DNA from: CAZWLY01 sp964634465
Lineage (GTDB): Bacteria > Desulfobacterota > Desulfarculia > G963662305
Assembly (NCBI GenBank): GCA_964634465.1
Contig: CAZWLY010000022.1
Coordinates: 1-40,055, forward strand
DNA: 40,055 nucleotides
Direction of reading: 5' to 3'
Shown: positions 31,840 to 40,038 of the stretch, piece by piece
Numbering within the stretch: the first letter of the stretch is position 1
How the letters are laid out: each line of letters opens with the position of its first letter
Program-made: the position numbers and the translations under genes
Notes under the pieces: generated by a model
Database searches by the model: none
Seen by the model: the letters and a program-made list of their open reading frames with translations, nothing else
What the model was told of the DNA's origin: nothing

Positions 31840-32385
31840 TTGCGCATAGCGGCCGGGCGATTCAAGGGCCGCCGACTGAAAAGTCCCAAGGGACTCAAGA
31901 CCAGACCGACCGCCGGCCGGACCAAAGAGGCCCTCTTCGATCTGTTGGGCGGGGTGGCCGGGTTGAGAGTGGCCGACCTGTTCGCCGGCAGCGGCGCTCT
32001 CGGGCTGGAGGCCTTGAGCCGGGGGGCGGCCGGGCTGGTCAGCGTGGAGGTAGACCGGGGCGCCATAAGCGCCATCAAGTCCAACGCCGAGGCCCTGGGA
32101 TTGGCCGAGGAGATCACGGTGGTGCGGCGGAACTTGAGCCGCGGCTTCGGCTTCCTGGCCGAGTGGGCCCCGCTGGACCTGATCCTGGCCGACCCGCCCT
32201 ACGACCGGGGCTGGCTGAAGCGGCTGCTCGCGGGCCTGAGGTCGGACATCTTGACCGAAGGCGGCCGGGTGGCCGTGGAGTCGTCGCCAGGCGAGGCTCC
32301 GGCCGAACCCGAGGGCTGGACGGTCATAAAACAGCGCCGTTACGGCGACAGCGTCATCACCATTCTGACCCCGGAGGCGAGATGA
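31840..32385 (+). CDS. rsmD: 16S rRNA (guanine966-N2)-methyltransferase RsmD
   Basis: A 181-residue SAM-dependent methyltransferase. From TTG 31840 the protein begins MRIAAGRFKGRRL, the standard RsmD start; the frame is open far upstream inside asd, but that part is a shadow. Motifs: TRPTAGRTKEALFDLL, the SAM site DLFAGSGALGLEAL, and the catalytic ADPPYDRG (DPPY). The start has GGCGAG immediately before it, an unusually tight spacing. The gene begins 29 bp after asd and its stop overlaps the coaD start (ATGA). The rsmD-coaD pairing is very common in bacteria. Confidence 0.93.
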   Translation: MRIAAGRFKGRRLKSPKGLKTRPTAGRTKEALFDLLGGVAGLRVADLFAGSGALGLEALSRGAAGLVSVEVDRGAISAIKSNAEALGLAEEITVVRRNLSRGFGFLAEWAPLDLILADPPYDRGWLKRLLAGLRSDILTEGGRVAVESSPGEAPAEPEGWTVIKQRRYGDSVITILTPEAR

Positions 32386-32891
32386 GTACTCAGATTCAGG
32401 CCAAGGTCGCCATCTATCCCGGCTCGTTCGACCCGATCACCAACGGCCACCTGTCCATCATCAACCGGGGGCTGAGCATCTTCGACAAGATCATTGTCGC
32501 CGTGGCCATCAATCCCGAAAAGAAGACGCTGTTCACCATCCCCGAGCGGGTCCAACTCATCGAGGCGTCGCTCAACGGCAACGAGCGGATCGAAGTGGAC
32601 ACCTTCGAGGGCCTGACGGTCGATTACGCCAGGAAGCGGGGGGTCCAGGTGATCGTGAGGGGGCTTCGGGCCATGTCCGACTTCGAGTACGAGTTCCAGT
32701 TGGGGTTGATGAACCGGCGGCTGAACCGCACCGTCCAGACGGTGTTCATGATGCCCGGCTTCCGCTGGTTCTATATCTCTTCGACCATCATCAAGGAGGC
32801 GGCCAAGCTGGGCGGCGACGTCGAGGGACTGGTCCCGCCGGTGGTGGAGAGGGCGCTCAAGGCCAAGTACGGTCTCGAAGTCGAGGCCTAG
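32382..32891 (+). CDS. coaD: Phosphopantetheine adenylyltransferase
   Basis: A 169-residue nucleotidyltransferase catalysing the penultimate step of coenzyme A synthesis (4'-phosphopantetheine plus ATP to dephospho-CoA). The nucleotidyltransferase motif is seen in YPGSFDPITNGHLSII, followed by VAVAINPEKKTLFTIPERV, RGLRAMSDFEYEFQ and the ATP-binding ISSTIIKEAAKLGGDV near the C-terminus. The size equals typical CoaD (about 160). ATG 32382 overlaps the rsmD stop by 4 bp with GGAGGCGAG upstream. Last gene of the asd-rsmD-coaD set. Confidence 0.96.
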   Translation: MSTQIQAKVAIYPGSFDPITNGHLSIINRGLSIFDKIIVAVAINPEKKTLFTIPERVQLIEASLNGNERIEVDTFEGLTVDYARKRGVQVIVRGLRAMSDFEYEFQLGLMNRRLNRTVQTVFMMPGFRWFYISSTIIKEAAKLGGDVEGLVPPVVERALKAKYGLEVEA

Positions 32892-32955
32892 CCCGGAACG
32901 ATCGACGGCGGTATGGAATCAATACTTGGCTCGAGACACCCGAGGGCAAATACAT

Positions 32956-33022
32956 AAAAAAGAAGAGCCAGCGCCCCAGCCGGGGCTAAGAGGTACCGGG
33001 AAGGTCCCTCTTGCCAGCTCAC
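32956..33022 (-). ncRNA. Candidate small structured RNA with its own promoter and U-tract
   Basis: Reading the minus strand from about 33022: GAGCTGGC (33020-33013) pairs over 8 bp with GCTGGCTC (32972-32965), using two G-U wobbles. Inside lie hairpin 1, AAGAGG/CCTCTT (33012-33007 with 32993-32988) extended by ACC/GGT, and hairpin 2, GCCCC-GGCT-GGGGC (32986-32973). TTCTTTTTT (32964-32956) follows. This is a closed three-way junction ending in a U-tract, about 67 nt. The wobbles fix the strand: on the plus strand they become C-A mismatches. A good promoter lies 7 bases upstream. It does not look like tRNA, 6S or SRP RNA, and I cannot name a family. A simple terminator is the alternative. Confidence 0.6.
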
Positions 33023-33028
33023 TTTTAG

Positions 33029-33057
33029 TATATAGTAAAATCGTACTAACCCGTCAA
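33029..33057 (-). promoter_or_regulatory. Strong sigma-70 promoter of the candidate small RNA
   Basis: On the minus strand TTGACG (33057-33052), a 17-base spacer and TATATA (33034-33029), 5/6 each. An A-rich stretch just upstream (GGAAATGAGAAAAGATT) resembles an UP element. It lies after the AMMECR1 stop codon and points away from that gene, so it serves only the downstream RNA. Confidence 0.7.
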
Positions 33058-33123
33058 CTCAATCTTTTCTCATTTCCTAATCGACTATCGACGCTCGACC
33101 TCGGCGCCACAGCCATTCGGCCC

Positions 33124-33702
33124 TCAGCCCTTGGGCTCGAAGTCCTTCTCGCCGAAGACCTGGGCGGTGAAGCTCTCCAGCTTGGTGCCCGCCTCCTGCC
33201 AGGCCGCCGAGGGCAGGCCGGCCTTCAGGCAGCAATGGGCCAGGAACGTCTCCTTGTCCCAACCCTGCTCGGTGGCCACCTGGGGCAGCAGCACCCCCCG
33301 GTTGAAGCCCCGGCTGACGCAGATGCCGTGTTTGCCCACCTCGACCTCATCGGCCGTGGTCTCTTTTAGCGGCGAAAGGACCGAGATCTCGATGTCGCAC
33401 TCGGCTAGCTCGCGCATGGAGGCCAGGGGCGGAAAGCGGGGGTCGCCGAAGGCGGCCGAAAGGGCCATCTCCTGAACCGTCTCGGCCAGCGACCCCTGAC
33501 CGACGAAGACGCCGATGCAGCCCCTCAGCGCTCCCCGGTGGTGGAGGGTGACGAACGCCCCCTGGTTTCGGCCCAGGGCCCCATCCTCGGGCGCGGGTTC
33601 GGGCCGGGGTTTCCCGGTCAGACGGGCGGCGATGGTCTGGCGGGCCAAAAGCAGCAGCCGCTTTTTGGCCTCATCGTCCAAAATTCCGGCCTCGTCAGGC
33701 AT
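33124..33702 (-). CDS. AMMECR1 domain protein
   Basis: A 192-residue protein of the AMMECR1 family, conserved in bacteria, archaea and animals; the biochemical function is unsettled. The hallmark LRGCIG is present in HHRGALRGCIGVF, followed by the AAFGDPRFPPL segment and EISVLSPLKE. The C-terminal half contains RGVLLPQVATEQGWDKETFLAHCCLKAGL, matching the family end. ATG 33702 is preferred (AGAGAGG just upstream) over the TTG at 33741, which has no ribosome binding site. In many genomes AMMECR1 sits beside MEMO1 and an AMMECR1-linked radical SAM gene; neither is here. Its promoter should lie in the 127 bp shared with the divergent lon. Confidence 0.92.
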   Translation of the reverse strand: MPDEAGILDDEAKKRLLLLARQTIAARLTGKPRPEPAPEDGALGRNQGAFVTLHHRGALRGCIGVFVGQGSLAETVQEMALSAAFGDPRFPPLASMRELAECDIEISVLSPLKETTADEVEVGKHGICVSRGFNRGVLLPQVATEQGWDKETFLAHCCLKAGLPSAAWQEAGTKLESFTAQVFGEKDFEPKG

Positions 33703-33775
33703 AACCCTCTCTCCGGCTTGAGATTTCGAGTCACGGTTCAATAGTAGCCGGGGGGCGGTTTGCGGTCAAGGCGGC

Positions 33776-33803
33776 TTGACGAGGCTAACCTTTTTGGTAA
33801 CAT
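33776..33803 (+). promoter_or_regulatory. Promoter candidate for lon
   Basis: TTGACG (33776-33781), 16 bases, TAACAT (33798-33803), matching 5/6 and 4/6. No sigma-32-type or CIRCE element is seen. Confidence 0.45.
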
Positions 33804-33829
33804 GGCCTCACCGCCCCGAGGAGAGATAA

Positions 33830-36304
33830 GTGACCTCCATCCACGATAAAATCGAAGACATCCTCGACGACATCGCCGAGGAAGTCGAACTGCCCGAGCG
33901 GCTGCCGTTGCTGCCGGTCCGGGACGTAGTCATCTTCCCCAACATGGTCATTCCCCTGTTCGTCGGCCGGCCGGCCTCGGTGGCGGCGGTGGAAAACGCC
34001 CTGGAGGGTCCCCGTCTGATTCTGCTGGCCGCCCAGTTCGATCCCGAAGTCGACGAACCCGAGCCGGAAGACCTCTTTTCCGTCGGCACCGTGGCCACCG
34101 TGCTCAAGAGTCTGAAGCTGGCCGACGGCCGGTTGAAGATCATCGTCCAGGGCCTGTTCAGGGCCCAGGTGGAAGAGTACGCGAGTTTCGAGCCGTTCAT
34201 CTCGGTCGAGTACAACCCGATCGAGACCGAGGAGCCGGAACACCTCGACGCCGAGATGGAGGCCTCGATGCGCTCCATCAGGGAGATGGCGGAACGGATC
34301 CTGTCGCTCAAGGGGCTGTTGTCTTCGGATGTCGTCTCCATGCTGGACAACCTGGAAGAGCCGGGCCGCCTGGCCGACCTGGTCGCCTCCAACCTCCAGA
34401 TCAAGGTCAGGGAGGCCCAGAAGGTCTTGGAGGAAGCCTCGCCCGCCAAGCGGTTGTCCATCGTCCACACCCTCCTCGCCCGGGAGTTGGAGGTCTCCCA
34501 GGTCAAGGCCCGAATCCAGTCCGAGGCCAAGGAGGAGATGACCCGCTCCCAGCGGGAGTACTATCTCCGCGAGCAGATTCGGGCCATCAGGCGCGAACTG
34601 GGGGAGACCGATGACCGGGCCGAAGAGGTGGCCCGCTACCGGGAAGCGGTCGCCTCGGCCCGCATGCCGGCCGAGGCCGAGAAGGAGGCCCTCAAGCAGA
34701 TCGGGCGCTTGGAGCAGATGCACGCCGATTCGGCCGAGGCGACGCTGATCAGGACCTATCTGGACTGGCTGACCGAACTGCCCTGGTCCAAATCGACCCG
34801 GGACCGGCTGGACATACGGCGGGCCAAGAAGATTCTGGATGACGACCACTACGGCCTGACCAAGGTCAAGGAACGCATCCTGGAGTATCTGGCCGTCCGC
34901 AAGCTCAATCGGAAGAGCAAAGGGCCGATCCTGTGCTTCGTCGGTCCGCCTGGAGTGGGCAAGACCTCCCTGGGACGCTCCATCGCCCGGGCCATGGGTC
35001 GCAAGTTCACCCGCATCTCCCTGGGCGGCGTGCACGACGAGGCCGAGATTCGGGGCCATCGAAGAACCTACATCGGGGCGCTGCCCGGCCGGATCATCCA
35101 GGGGCTCAAATCGACCGGTTCCAACAACCCGGTGTTCATGATGGATGAAGTGGACAAGATCGGCATGGACTTCAGGGGTGACCCGGCCTCGGCCCTCCTC
35201 GAAGTCCTGGACCCGGAGCAGAACGACAAGTTTTCCGACCACTATCTCAATCTGCCCTTCGATCTGTCCAAGGTGATGTTCATCACCACCGCCAACCTCT
35301 ACGACCCCATCCCCTCGGCCCTGTTGGACCGGATGGAGATCATCGAGCTGCCCGGCTACACCGAACTGGAAAAGGTCAAGATCGCCCGACGCCACCTCCT
35401 GCCCCGCCAAATCAAGGAGAACGGGCTCAAACCCGGCGACATCGTCATCAGCGACAGGACCATCCTGGAGATCATCAACACCCACACCCGTGAGGCCGGG
35501 TTGCGTAACCTGGAGCGGGCCCTGGGCTCGCTGTGTCGCAAGGCGGCCAGGCGCAAGGCCGAGGGCAGGAAGATGCCTTTGACCGTCACCCCCTCCAAGC
35601 TGGACAAGCTCCTGGGTCCGCCCGAGTTCCTGCCCGAGCTCGAGCAGGTCGAAGACGAGGTCGGCGTGGTCACCGGCCTGGCCTGGACGCCGTCCGGCGG
35701 CGAGGTGCTCTTCATCGAAGTCTCGATCGTCAAGGGCAAGGGCAACCTGACCCTGACCGGCCAACTGGGCGAGGTGATGCAGGAGTCGGCCCAGGCGGCG
35801 CTCAGCTACGCCCGGGCTCGCTCGGCCTGGTTGGGCGTCAGTGACGACTTCTACGAAAACATCGACATCCACATCCACCTTCCCGCCGGCGCCATTCCCA
35901 AGGACGGCCCCTCGGCCGGCATCTCTTTGGCCGCCGCCCTGATCTCGTCCCTGACCGGCATCCCGGTCAGGCGCGACGTGGCCATGACCGGCGAGATATC
36001 CTTGAGAGGCCACGTCCTGCCCGTGGGCGGCCTCAAGGAGAAGGCCCTGGCCGCACTGAGGGCCAAGGTCAAGAAGATAATCATCCCCGAGAAGAACAAG
36101 CGCGAGCTGCGCGAGCTGCCCCGGGAGGTCAAAAAGGGTCTGGAGATCGTAGCGGTCAAGTCGATGGACGAGGTCATCACCGAGGCCTTGATCCGGCCGC
36201 TGCCGGGCCCCAAACCGACGTCCGCCCTGGGCGCGGCCCCGGGCCATGCCGAGCGTCCCCGCTCCGAGCCGGTGGCTGCTCGCAGCCGAGGAGCGGGACG
36301 GTGA
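33830..36304 (+). CDS. lon: ATP-dependent Lon protease
   Basis: An 824-residue Lon of the bacterial A type. It has an N-terminal substrate-binding domain (LPLLPVRDVVIFPNMVIPLFVGR), a coiled middle part with SQREYYLREQIRAIRRELGE, the AAA+ module with Walker A GPPGVGKT (372-379) and FMMDEVDKIG, and the C-terminal protease with the catalytic Ser695 in PKDGPSAG and Lys738 in GGLKEKAL. All functional residues are in place. It degrades misfolded and regulatory proteins in the cytosol. The C-terminus has a short Pro/Arg-rich tail. GTG 33830 follows GAGGAGAGATAA. The stop overlaps the GTG start of larC (GTGA). Confidence 0.97.
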   Translation: MTSIHDKIEDILDDIAEEVELPERLPLLPVRDVVIFPNMVIPLFVGRPASVAAVENALEGPRLILLAAQFDPEVDEPEPEDLFSVGTVATVLKSLKLADGRLKIIVQGLFRAQVEEYASFEPFISVEYNPIETEEPEHLDAEMEASMRSIREMAERILSLKGLLSSDVVSMLDNLEEPGRLADLVASNLQIKVREAQKVLEEASPAKRLSIVHTLLARELEVSQVKARIQSEAKEEMTRSQREYYLREQIRAIRRELGETDDRAEEVARYREAVASARMPAEAEKEALKQIGRLEQMHADSAEATLIRTYLDWLTELPWSKSTRDRLDIRRAKKILDDDHYGLTKVKERILEYLAVRKLNRKSKGPILCFVGPPGVGKTSLGRSIARAMGRKFTRISLGGVHDEAEIRGHRRTYIGALPGRIIQGLKSTGSNNPVFMMDEVDKIGMDFRGDPASALLEVLDPEQNDKFSDHYLNLPFDLSKVMFITTANLYDPIPSALLDRMEIIELPGYTELEKVKIARRHLLPRQIKENGLKPGDIVISDRTILEIINTHTREAGLRNLERALGSLCRKAARRKAEGRKMPLTVTPSKLDKLLGPPEFLPELEQVEDEVGVVTGLAWTPSGGEVLFIEVSIVKGKGNLTLTGQLGEVMQESAQAALSYARARSAWLGVSDDFYENIDIHIHLPAGAIPKDGPSAGISLAAALISSLTGIPVRRDVAMTGEISLRGHVLPVGGLKEKALAALRAKVKKIIIPEKNKRELRELPREVKKGLEIVAVKSMDEVITEALIRPLPGPKPTSALGAAPGHAERPRSEPVAARSRGAGR

Positions 36305-37473
36305 TCGCCTACCTCGATCTGGCCGGCGGCCTGGCCGGAGACATGTTCATCTCGGCCTGCCTGGAGGCCGGCCTGGCCGAGGCCGAGCTCATCGGGGTGC
36401 TCAAAAAACTGCCCTTGGGACGATGGACGCTGGAACAGGAGCCGGCCCAGGTCTTCGGCCTGGCCGCCCGGCGGATCAGGTTCGCCACCGAACCCTCGCC
36501 GCCCCATCGCCACTACGCCCAGATTCGGGACGAGATCATCGCTCCGGCCGAATTGCCGGAGCGGACCAAGCGATTGGCCCTGGCCGCCCTGGCCGCTCTG
36601 GCCGAGGCCGAGGCCAAGGTCCACGGCCTCGAGGTCGATCGGGTTCACTTCCACGAGGTCGGGGCCGACGACTCCATCCTGGACCTGGTCGGCGCGGCCG
36701 CCTGCCTGGAGCTGTTGGGGGTCGAGCGCTTCATCGCCTCGCCCGCCCCCTTGAGCCGGGGCGTGGGTCGCTCCCAACACGGCCGGCTGCCCCTGCCCGC
36801 CCCGGCGACGCTCGAACTTCTCGCCGGCAAGCCGGTCTACGGCGCCGACTCGCCCACGGAGCTCATCACCCCGACCGGGGCGGCGATTCTGACCTGGGCC
36901 GATGACTTCGGCCCGCTGCCGGCCATGGAGCTGGCTTCGGTCGGCGTCGCCTTGGGCAGTCGCGAGCCGCAAACCGGCCTGACCCGGCTCTTCCTCGGCC
37001 GAGAGGTCAAACTAGCGCCGGGCGAACACCGGGAGGCGGTCACGGTCCTGACCACGACGATCGACGACTCCAGCCCGGAACTGATCGCCCCGCTGATGGA
37101 CGCCCTCCTGGCCAGAGGCGCCCTGGACGTAACCTTCATGCCGATCCAGATGAAAAAAAACCGGCCTGGCGTCAGGCTGGAGGTGTTGGCCTCGCCGGGT
37201 CGGGTCGAGGAACTGGCCGGATTCATTCTCGAGGAGACGACCACGCTGGGGATCCGGATTCGGACCGAGAACCGGGCCTGCCTGGAGCGAAGGTCGGGCC
37301 GGGTCGAGGTGGAGGGGCGGTCGGTGGCCGGCAAGTGGGTCAAACGTCCCTCGGGCCGATGGGAGTTTCGGCCGGAATTCGAGGCGGTCAGGGAGGCGGC
37401 TGAAGACATGGGCCGCCCGGTGGGATTGATCTACGCCATGGCCCAGGCCGCGGCCTTGGGCAAGGAGCCCTGA
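36301..37473 (+). CDS. larC: LarC, nickel-pincer cofactor nickel-insertion protein
   Basis: A 390-residue DUF111/LarC protein. LarC inserts nickel into the pyridinium dithiocarboxylate cofactor of lactate racemase (LarA). Family motifs: LDLAGGLAGDMF at the N-terminus, VHFHEVGADDSILDLVGA (the metal-site region), PLPAPATLELL, ELITPTGAAIL, and MKKNRPG in the C-terminal half. In several species LarC is made by ribosomal frameshifting between two frames; here both halves are in one frame. LarA, LarB and LarE are not in the window. GTG 36301 overlaps the lon stop. Eight consecutive A's (37153-37160) in the MKKN codons are unusual for this GC-rich gene. Confidence 0.92.
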   Translation: MIAYLDLAGGLAGDMFISACLEAGLAEAELIGVLKKLPLGRWTLEQEPAQVFGLAARRIRFATEPSPPHRHYAQIRDEIIAPAELPERTKRLALAALAALAEAEAKVHGLEVDRVHFHEVGADDSILDLVGAAACLELLGVERFIASPAPLSRGVGRSQHGRLPLPAPATLELLAGKPVYGADSPTELITPTGAAILTWADDFGPLPAMELASVGVALGSREPQTGLTRLFLGREVKLAPGEHREAVTVLTTTIDDSSPELIAPLMDALLARGALDVTFMPIQMKKNRPGVRLEVLASPGRVEELAGFILEETTTLGIRIRTENRACLERRSGRVEVEGRSVAGKWVKRPSGRWEFRPEFEAVREAAEDMGRPVGLIYAMAQAAALGKEP

Positions 37474-37474
37474 T

Positions 37475-38518
37475 TTGGAAGGACGCCATCTGATCGTCGC
37501 CGTCTTGGGCGCGGCCGCGATGACCCTGTTGGGTACGATCGGCTACATGGCCATCGAGGGCTGGTCGTTCCTGGACGGCCTTTACATGACCATCATCAGC
37601 CTGACCACGGTCGGTTACGGCGAGATCCACTCGCTGTCGCCGATGGGCCGATTGTACACCATCGTCCTCCTTTTGATCGGGGTCGGCTTCATCCTTCTCA
37701 TCGTCACTCAACTGGCCGAGAGTCTGGTTGAGGGGAACATCAGGCGGGTGCTGGGGAGACGAAAGATGGACAAGGAGATCCAGAAACTGTCCGGCCATTA
37801 CATCATCTGCGGCTACGGCCGCATCGGCCAGATCGTCACCAAGATATTGCGCGACCAGGGTCTGGAGACGGTGGTCATCGAGAAAGACACCGAACTGACG
37901 GCGATGATGGAGGAGGAGGGCGTGCGCTACATCGCCGGCGAGGCCACCACCGACGAGGTGTTGCTCCGGGCCGGCATCGAGAAGGCCCGCTGTCTGGTGG
38001 CCGCGGTCAACACCGACGCCGACAACGTCTACATCGTCCTGACCGCCCGCGGTTTGAACAAGACCCTGTTCATCATGGCCCGGGCCGGCGAGCCGGCCGC
38101 CGAGCGCAAGCTCCTGCGGGCCGGGGCGGACAAGGTCATCGCCCCCTACGACATCGGGGCCCGGCGGATGGCCCAGTCCATTCTCCGGCCGACCGTGACC
38201 TCGCTGTTGGACCTGACCATGGCCGACGCCCGGGACGTGGCCGTTCAGATGGAGGAGCTGCGCGTCGGGAGCGGCTCCCAACTGGCCGGGGTGAAGCTCA
38301 AGGACTCCAACATCCGGGCCGAATTGAACCTGATCGTGGTCGCCATTGAGCAGACAGACGGCAAGATGCTCTTCAACCCCGGCCCTGAGGACGTCATCGA
38401 GGTCGGGGCGACCTTGATCGTCATCGGTCCCTCCGACAAACTGGACCGTTTGGGCGAGTTGCTCGATTCAGCCTCGGCCCCGGCCTGCCAACTGCCCGAT
38501 GCGGCCGCCGAGGGCTGA
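37475..38518 (+). CDS. Two-TM potassium channel with RCK (TrkA-N/TrkA-C) domains
   Basis: A 347-residue MthK-like channel subunit. Membrane helix 1 is at about 5-25. The pore helix with selectivity filter TTVGYGE (44-50) follows, then membrane helix 2 at about 60-80. A soluble RCK-N Rossmann domain with CGYGRIG (112-118) and an RCK-C domain from about 240 (VGSGSQLAGVKLKDSNI) complete it. A tetramer should form a K+ channel gated by NAD(H), nucleotides or cations on the RCK ring. TTG 37475 is the start; AAGGAG lies seven bases upstream. It begins one base after the larC stop, so it is probably part of the lon-larC transcript. Confidence 0.92.
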   Translation: MEGRHLIVAVLGAAAMTLLGTIGYMAIEGWSFLDGLYMTIISLTTVGYGEIHSLSPMGRLYTIVLLLIGVGFILLIVTQLAESLVEGNIRRVLGRRKMDKEIQKLSGHYIICGYGRIGQIVTKILRDQGLETVVIEKDTELTAMMEEEGVRYIAGEATTDEVLLRAGIEKARCLVAAVNTDADNVYIVLTARGLNKTLFIMARAGEPAAERKLLRAGADKVIAPYDIGARRMAQSILRPTVTSLLDLTMADARDVAVQMEELRVGSGSQLAGVKLKDSNIRAELNLIVVAIEQTDGKMLFNPGPEDVIEVGATLIVIGPSDKLDRLGELLDSASAPACQLPDAAAEG

Positions 38519-38620
38519 TTCCACCCGGCCGGCAAACCGAATCGACCGATCGGCGAACAACACCCCTGCCGGCCTCGGCGGCCGTCGCCCCGGCCGTGTT
38601 TCTCCAACCAGTCCAGGCCA

Positions 38621-38649
38621 TTGACTCCACCTCCGCCTTCTGGTCTAAT
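38621..38649 (+). promoter_or_regulatory. Strong promoter placed directly before pcm
   Basis: TTGACT (38621-38626), a 17-base spacer and TCTAAT (38644-38649), 5/6 each. Seven bases after the -10 lies the A of ATG 38657, so the start point should coincide with the start codon. Confidence 0.65.
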
Positions 38650-38656
38650 CCTGGCT

Positions 38657-39316
38657 ATGCTCAGAAACAACAACGATGAGTACGCCCTTGCCCGGCGGCG
38701 GATGGTGGAGGCCCAGATCAGGGACCGCGGAGTCAGCGACCCAAACGTTTTAGAGGCGATGCTCAAGGTCCCCCGCCATCTCTTCGTCGAGGAGGCCTTG
38801 CGCTCCCAGGCCTACGGCGACTACCCGCTCCAGATCGGCGAACATCAGACCATCTCCCAGCCCTACATCGTGGCCGTCATGACCGAGGCGTTGGGGTTGA
38901 CCAAGTCGGACCGGGTCCTGGAGATAGGGACCGGCTCGGGCTACCAGGCGGCGGTCCTGGCCGAGTTGGCCGAGAAAGTCTACTCCATCGAGCGCATTCG
39001 AAGCCTGATGATCAAGGCTCGTCAAACCCTGGACCGGCTGGGTTACCCCAACATCCTCATCAAGCTGGGCGACGGGACCATGGGCTGGCCGGAGGAGGGC
39101 CCCTTTGACGCCATCATCGTCACCGCCGGTGCGCCCGACATCCCCGAACCGCTGATCGAGCAACTGGCGCCGGGCGGACGGCTGGTCATTCCGGTCGGCG
39201 ACCGAGGAACTCAGATGCTCAAAAAGATTACCAAAACCGAGGACGGCCCCCTCACCCAGACCATGATCCCCTGCCGTTTCGTCAGACTCATCGGCCAGCA
39301 CGGGTGGGTGAGATGA
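38657..39316 (+). CDS. pcm: Protein-L-isoaspartate O-methyltransferase
   Basis: A 219-residue SAM-dependent repair enzyme that methylates isoaspartyl residues in aged proteins. Motifs: RRRMVEAQIRDRGVSDP at the N-terminus, QTISQPYIVAVM (65-76), the SAM site RVLEIGTGSGYQAAVLAEL (86-104), and APDIPEPLIEQLAPGGRLVIPVG. The length is typical. ATG 38657 is preferred: the longer frame's TTG coincides with the -35 box, and the next ATG (38702) would remove conserved N-terminal residues. No Shine-Dalgarno sequence exists before 38657; together with the promoter position this points to a leaderless mRNA. The stop overlaps the next gene's ATG. Confidence 0.94.
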   Translation: MLRNNNDEYALARRRMVEAQIRDRGVSDPNVLEAMLKVPRHLFVEEALRSQAYGDYPLQIGEHQTISQPYIVAVMTEALGLTKSDRVLEIGTGSGYQAAVLAELAEKVYSIERIRSLMIKARQTLDRLGYPNILIKLGDGTMGWPEEGPFDAIIVTAGAPDIPEPLIEQLAPGGRLVIPVGDRGTQMLKKITKTEDGPLTQTMIPCRFVRLIGQHGWVR

Positions 39317-39786
39317 CGCCCCCGGCCGCACCACACAGGACGGTCGTCGGCGTCGTCGGGTCGGCCTCCCCCTCGGCCGAGGGCTACCGGCTGGCCCGCC
39401 GGGTCGGCCGGTTGCTGGCCCAGGCCGGGGCGGTCGTTCTCTGCGGGGGATTGGGCGGGGTGATGGAGGCGGCCTGCAGGGGGGCGGGCGAGGCGGGCGG
39501 CGTGTCGGTCGGACTTCTGCCCGGCGAGTCCCGGGCCGAGGCCAACCCGTATCTGACCATCCCCCTGCCCACGGCCCTCAGCCACACCCGAAACGCCGTC
39601 ATCGCCAGGGCCGCCCAGGTCCTCATCGCCGTCGAGGGCGCCTTGGGCACCGTCTCGGAGATGGCGTTGGGGCTCAAGATGGGCAAGCGGGTGGTGGGAC
39701 TGAGGGTCGAGCACGAGCTGCCCGGCCTGATTCCGGCCGAAACCGCCGAAGAGGCGGTGAGGTTGGCCCTGGAAGGACTCGGCTAA
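39313..39786 (+). CDS. LOG-like / TIGR00725 family protein
   Basis: A 157-residue Rossmann-like protein of the TIGR00725 group, relatives of LOG (cytokinin-activating phosphoribohydrolase) and of DprA-like folds. Motifs: VGVVGSASPS at the N-terminus, CGGLGGVMEAACRGAGEAGG (the GG..GxMEA core), LPTALSHTRNAVIARAAQVLIAVEGALGTVSEMALGLKMGKRV. The full PGGxGTxxE of true LOG enzymes is modified to EGALGTVSE, so nucleoside monophosphate hydrolysis is not certain. ATG 39313 overlaps the pcm stop (ATGA), with GGTGAG directly before it. Last gene before the composition change. Confidence 0.85.
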   Translation: MTPPAAPHRTVVGVVGSASPSAEGYRLARRVGRLLAQAGAVVLCGGLGGVMEAACRGAGEAGGVSVGLLPGESRAEANPYLTIPLPTALSHTRNAVIARAAQVLIAVEGALGTVSEMALGLKMGKRVVGLRVEHELPGLIPAETAEEAVRLALEGLG

Positions 39787-39798
39787 GGGGGCATTTTC

Positions 39799-40038
39799 AT
39801 GAAAGATTCGGAAAAAATACTCCTGACGATGTACGAATCCAAAGAATTGGATTACAAAGGACCTTGTTCATGGGATTCTAACGACAAGGCTCTCAAGTGT
39901 AAGTTAGCAAAGCATATTATTGCCATGGCAAACACGCATGGCGGCAATATAGTTATCGGTGTTTCTGAAAATGAAACAGGTTTTTCCTTGGATGGGTTAG
40001 ACGGAGCTATGCTCGAAACTGGTGTACGGAGGGATTGA
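39799..40038 (+). pseudogene. Truncated AlbA_2 (Schlafen-like) domain gene, AT-rich
   Basis: A 79-codon frame whose first ~65 residues match the N-terminus of AlbA_2 domain proteins: ESKELDYKG, CKLAKHIIAMANTHGGNIVIGVSE and a following FSLDGL segment. Full members have an AlbA_2 domain of about 120 residues, often followed by a winged-helix region; here the frame stops after GAMLETGVRRD. Base and codon use (AAA, ATA, TTA, GAA) differ sharply from every other gene in the window, and GC-rich DNA resumes after about 40015. It therefore looks like the start of a transferred gene joined to unrelated DNA. GGGGG precedes ATG 39799, so it could still be translated. Confidence 0.65.

Noticed and set aside
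33785..36247. 820-codon open frame antisense to lon
   Set aside because: Same GC-shadow composition; the Lon reading is complete with all catalytic residues.
37475..37560. Signal peptide reading of the K+ channel N-terminus
   Set aside because: The hydrophobic start is the first membrane helix of a two-TM channel; the selectivity filter follows directly.
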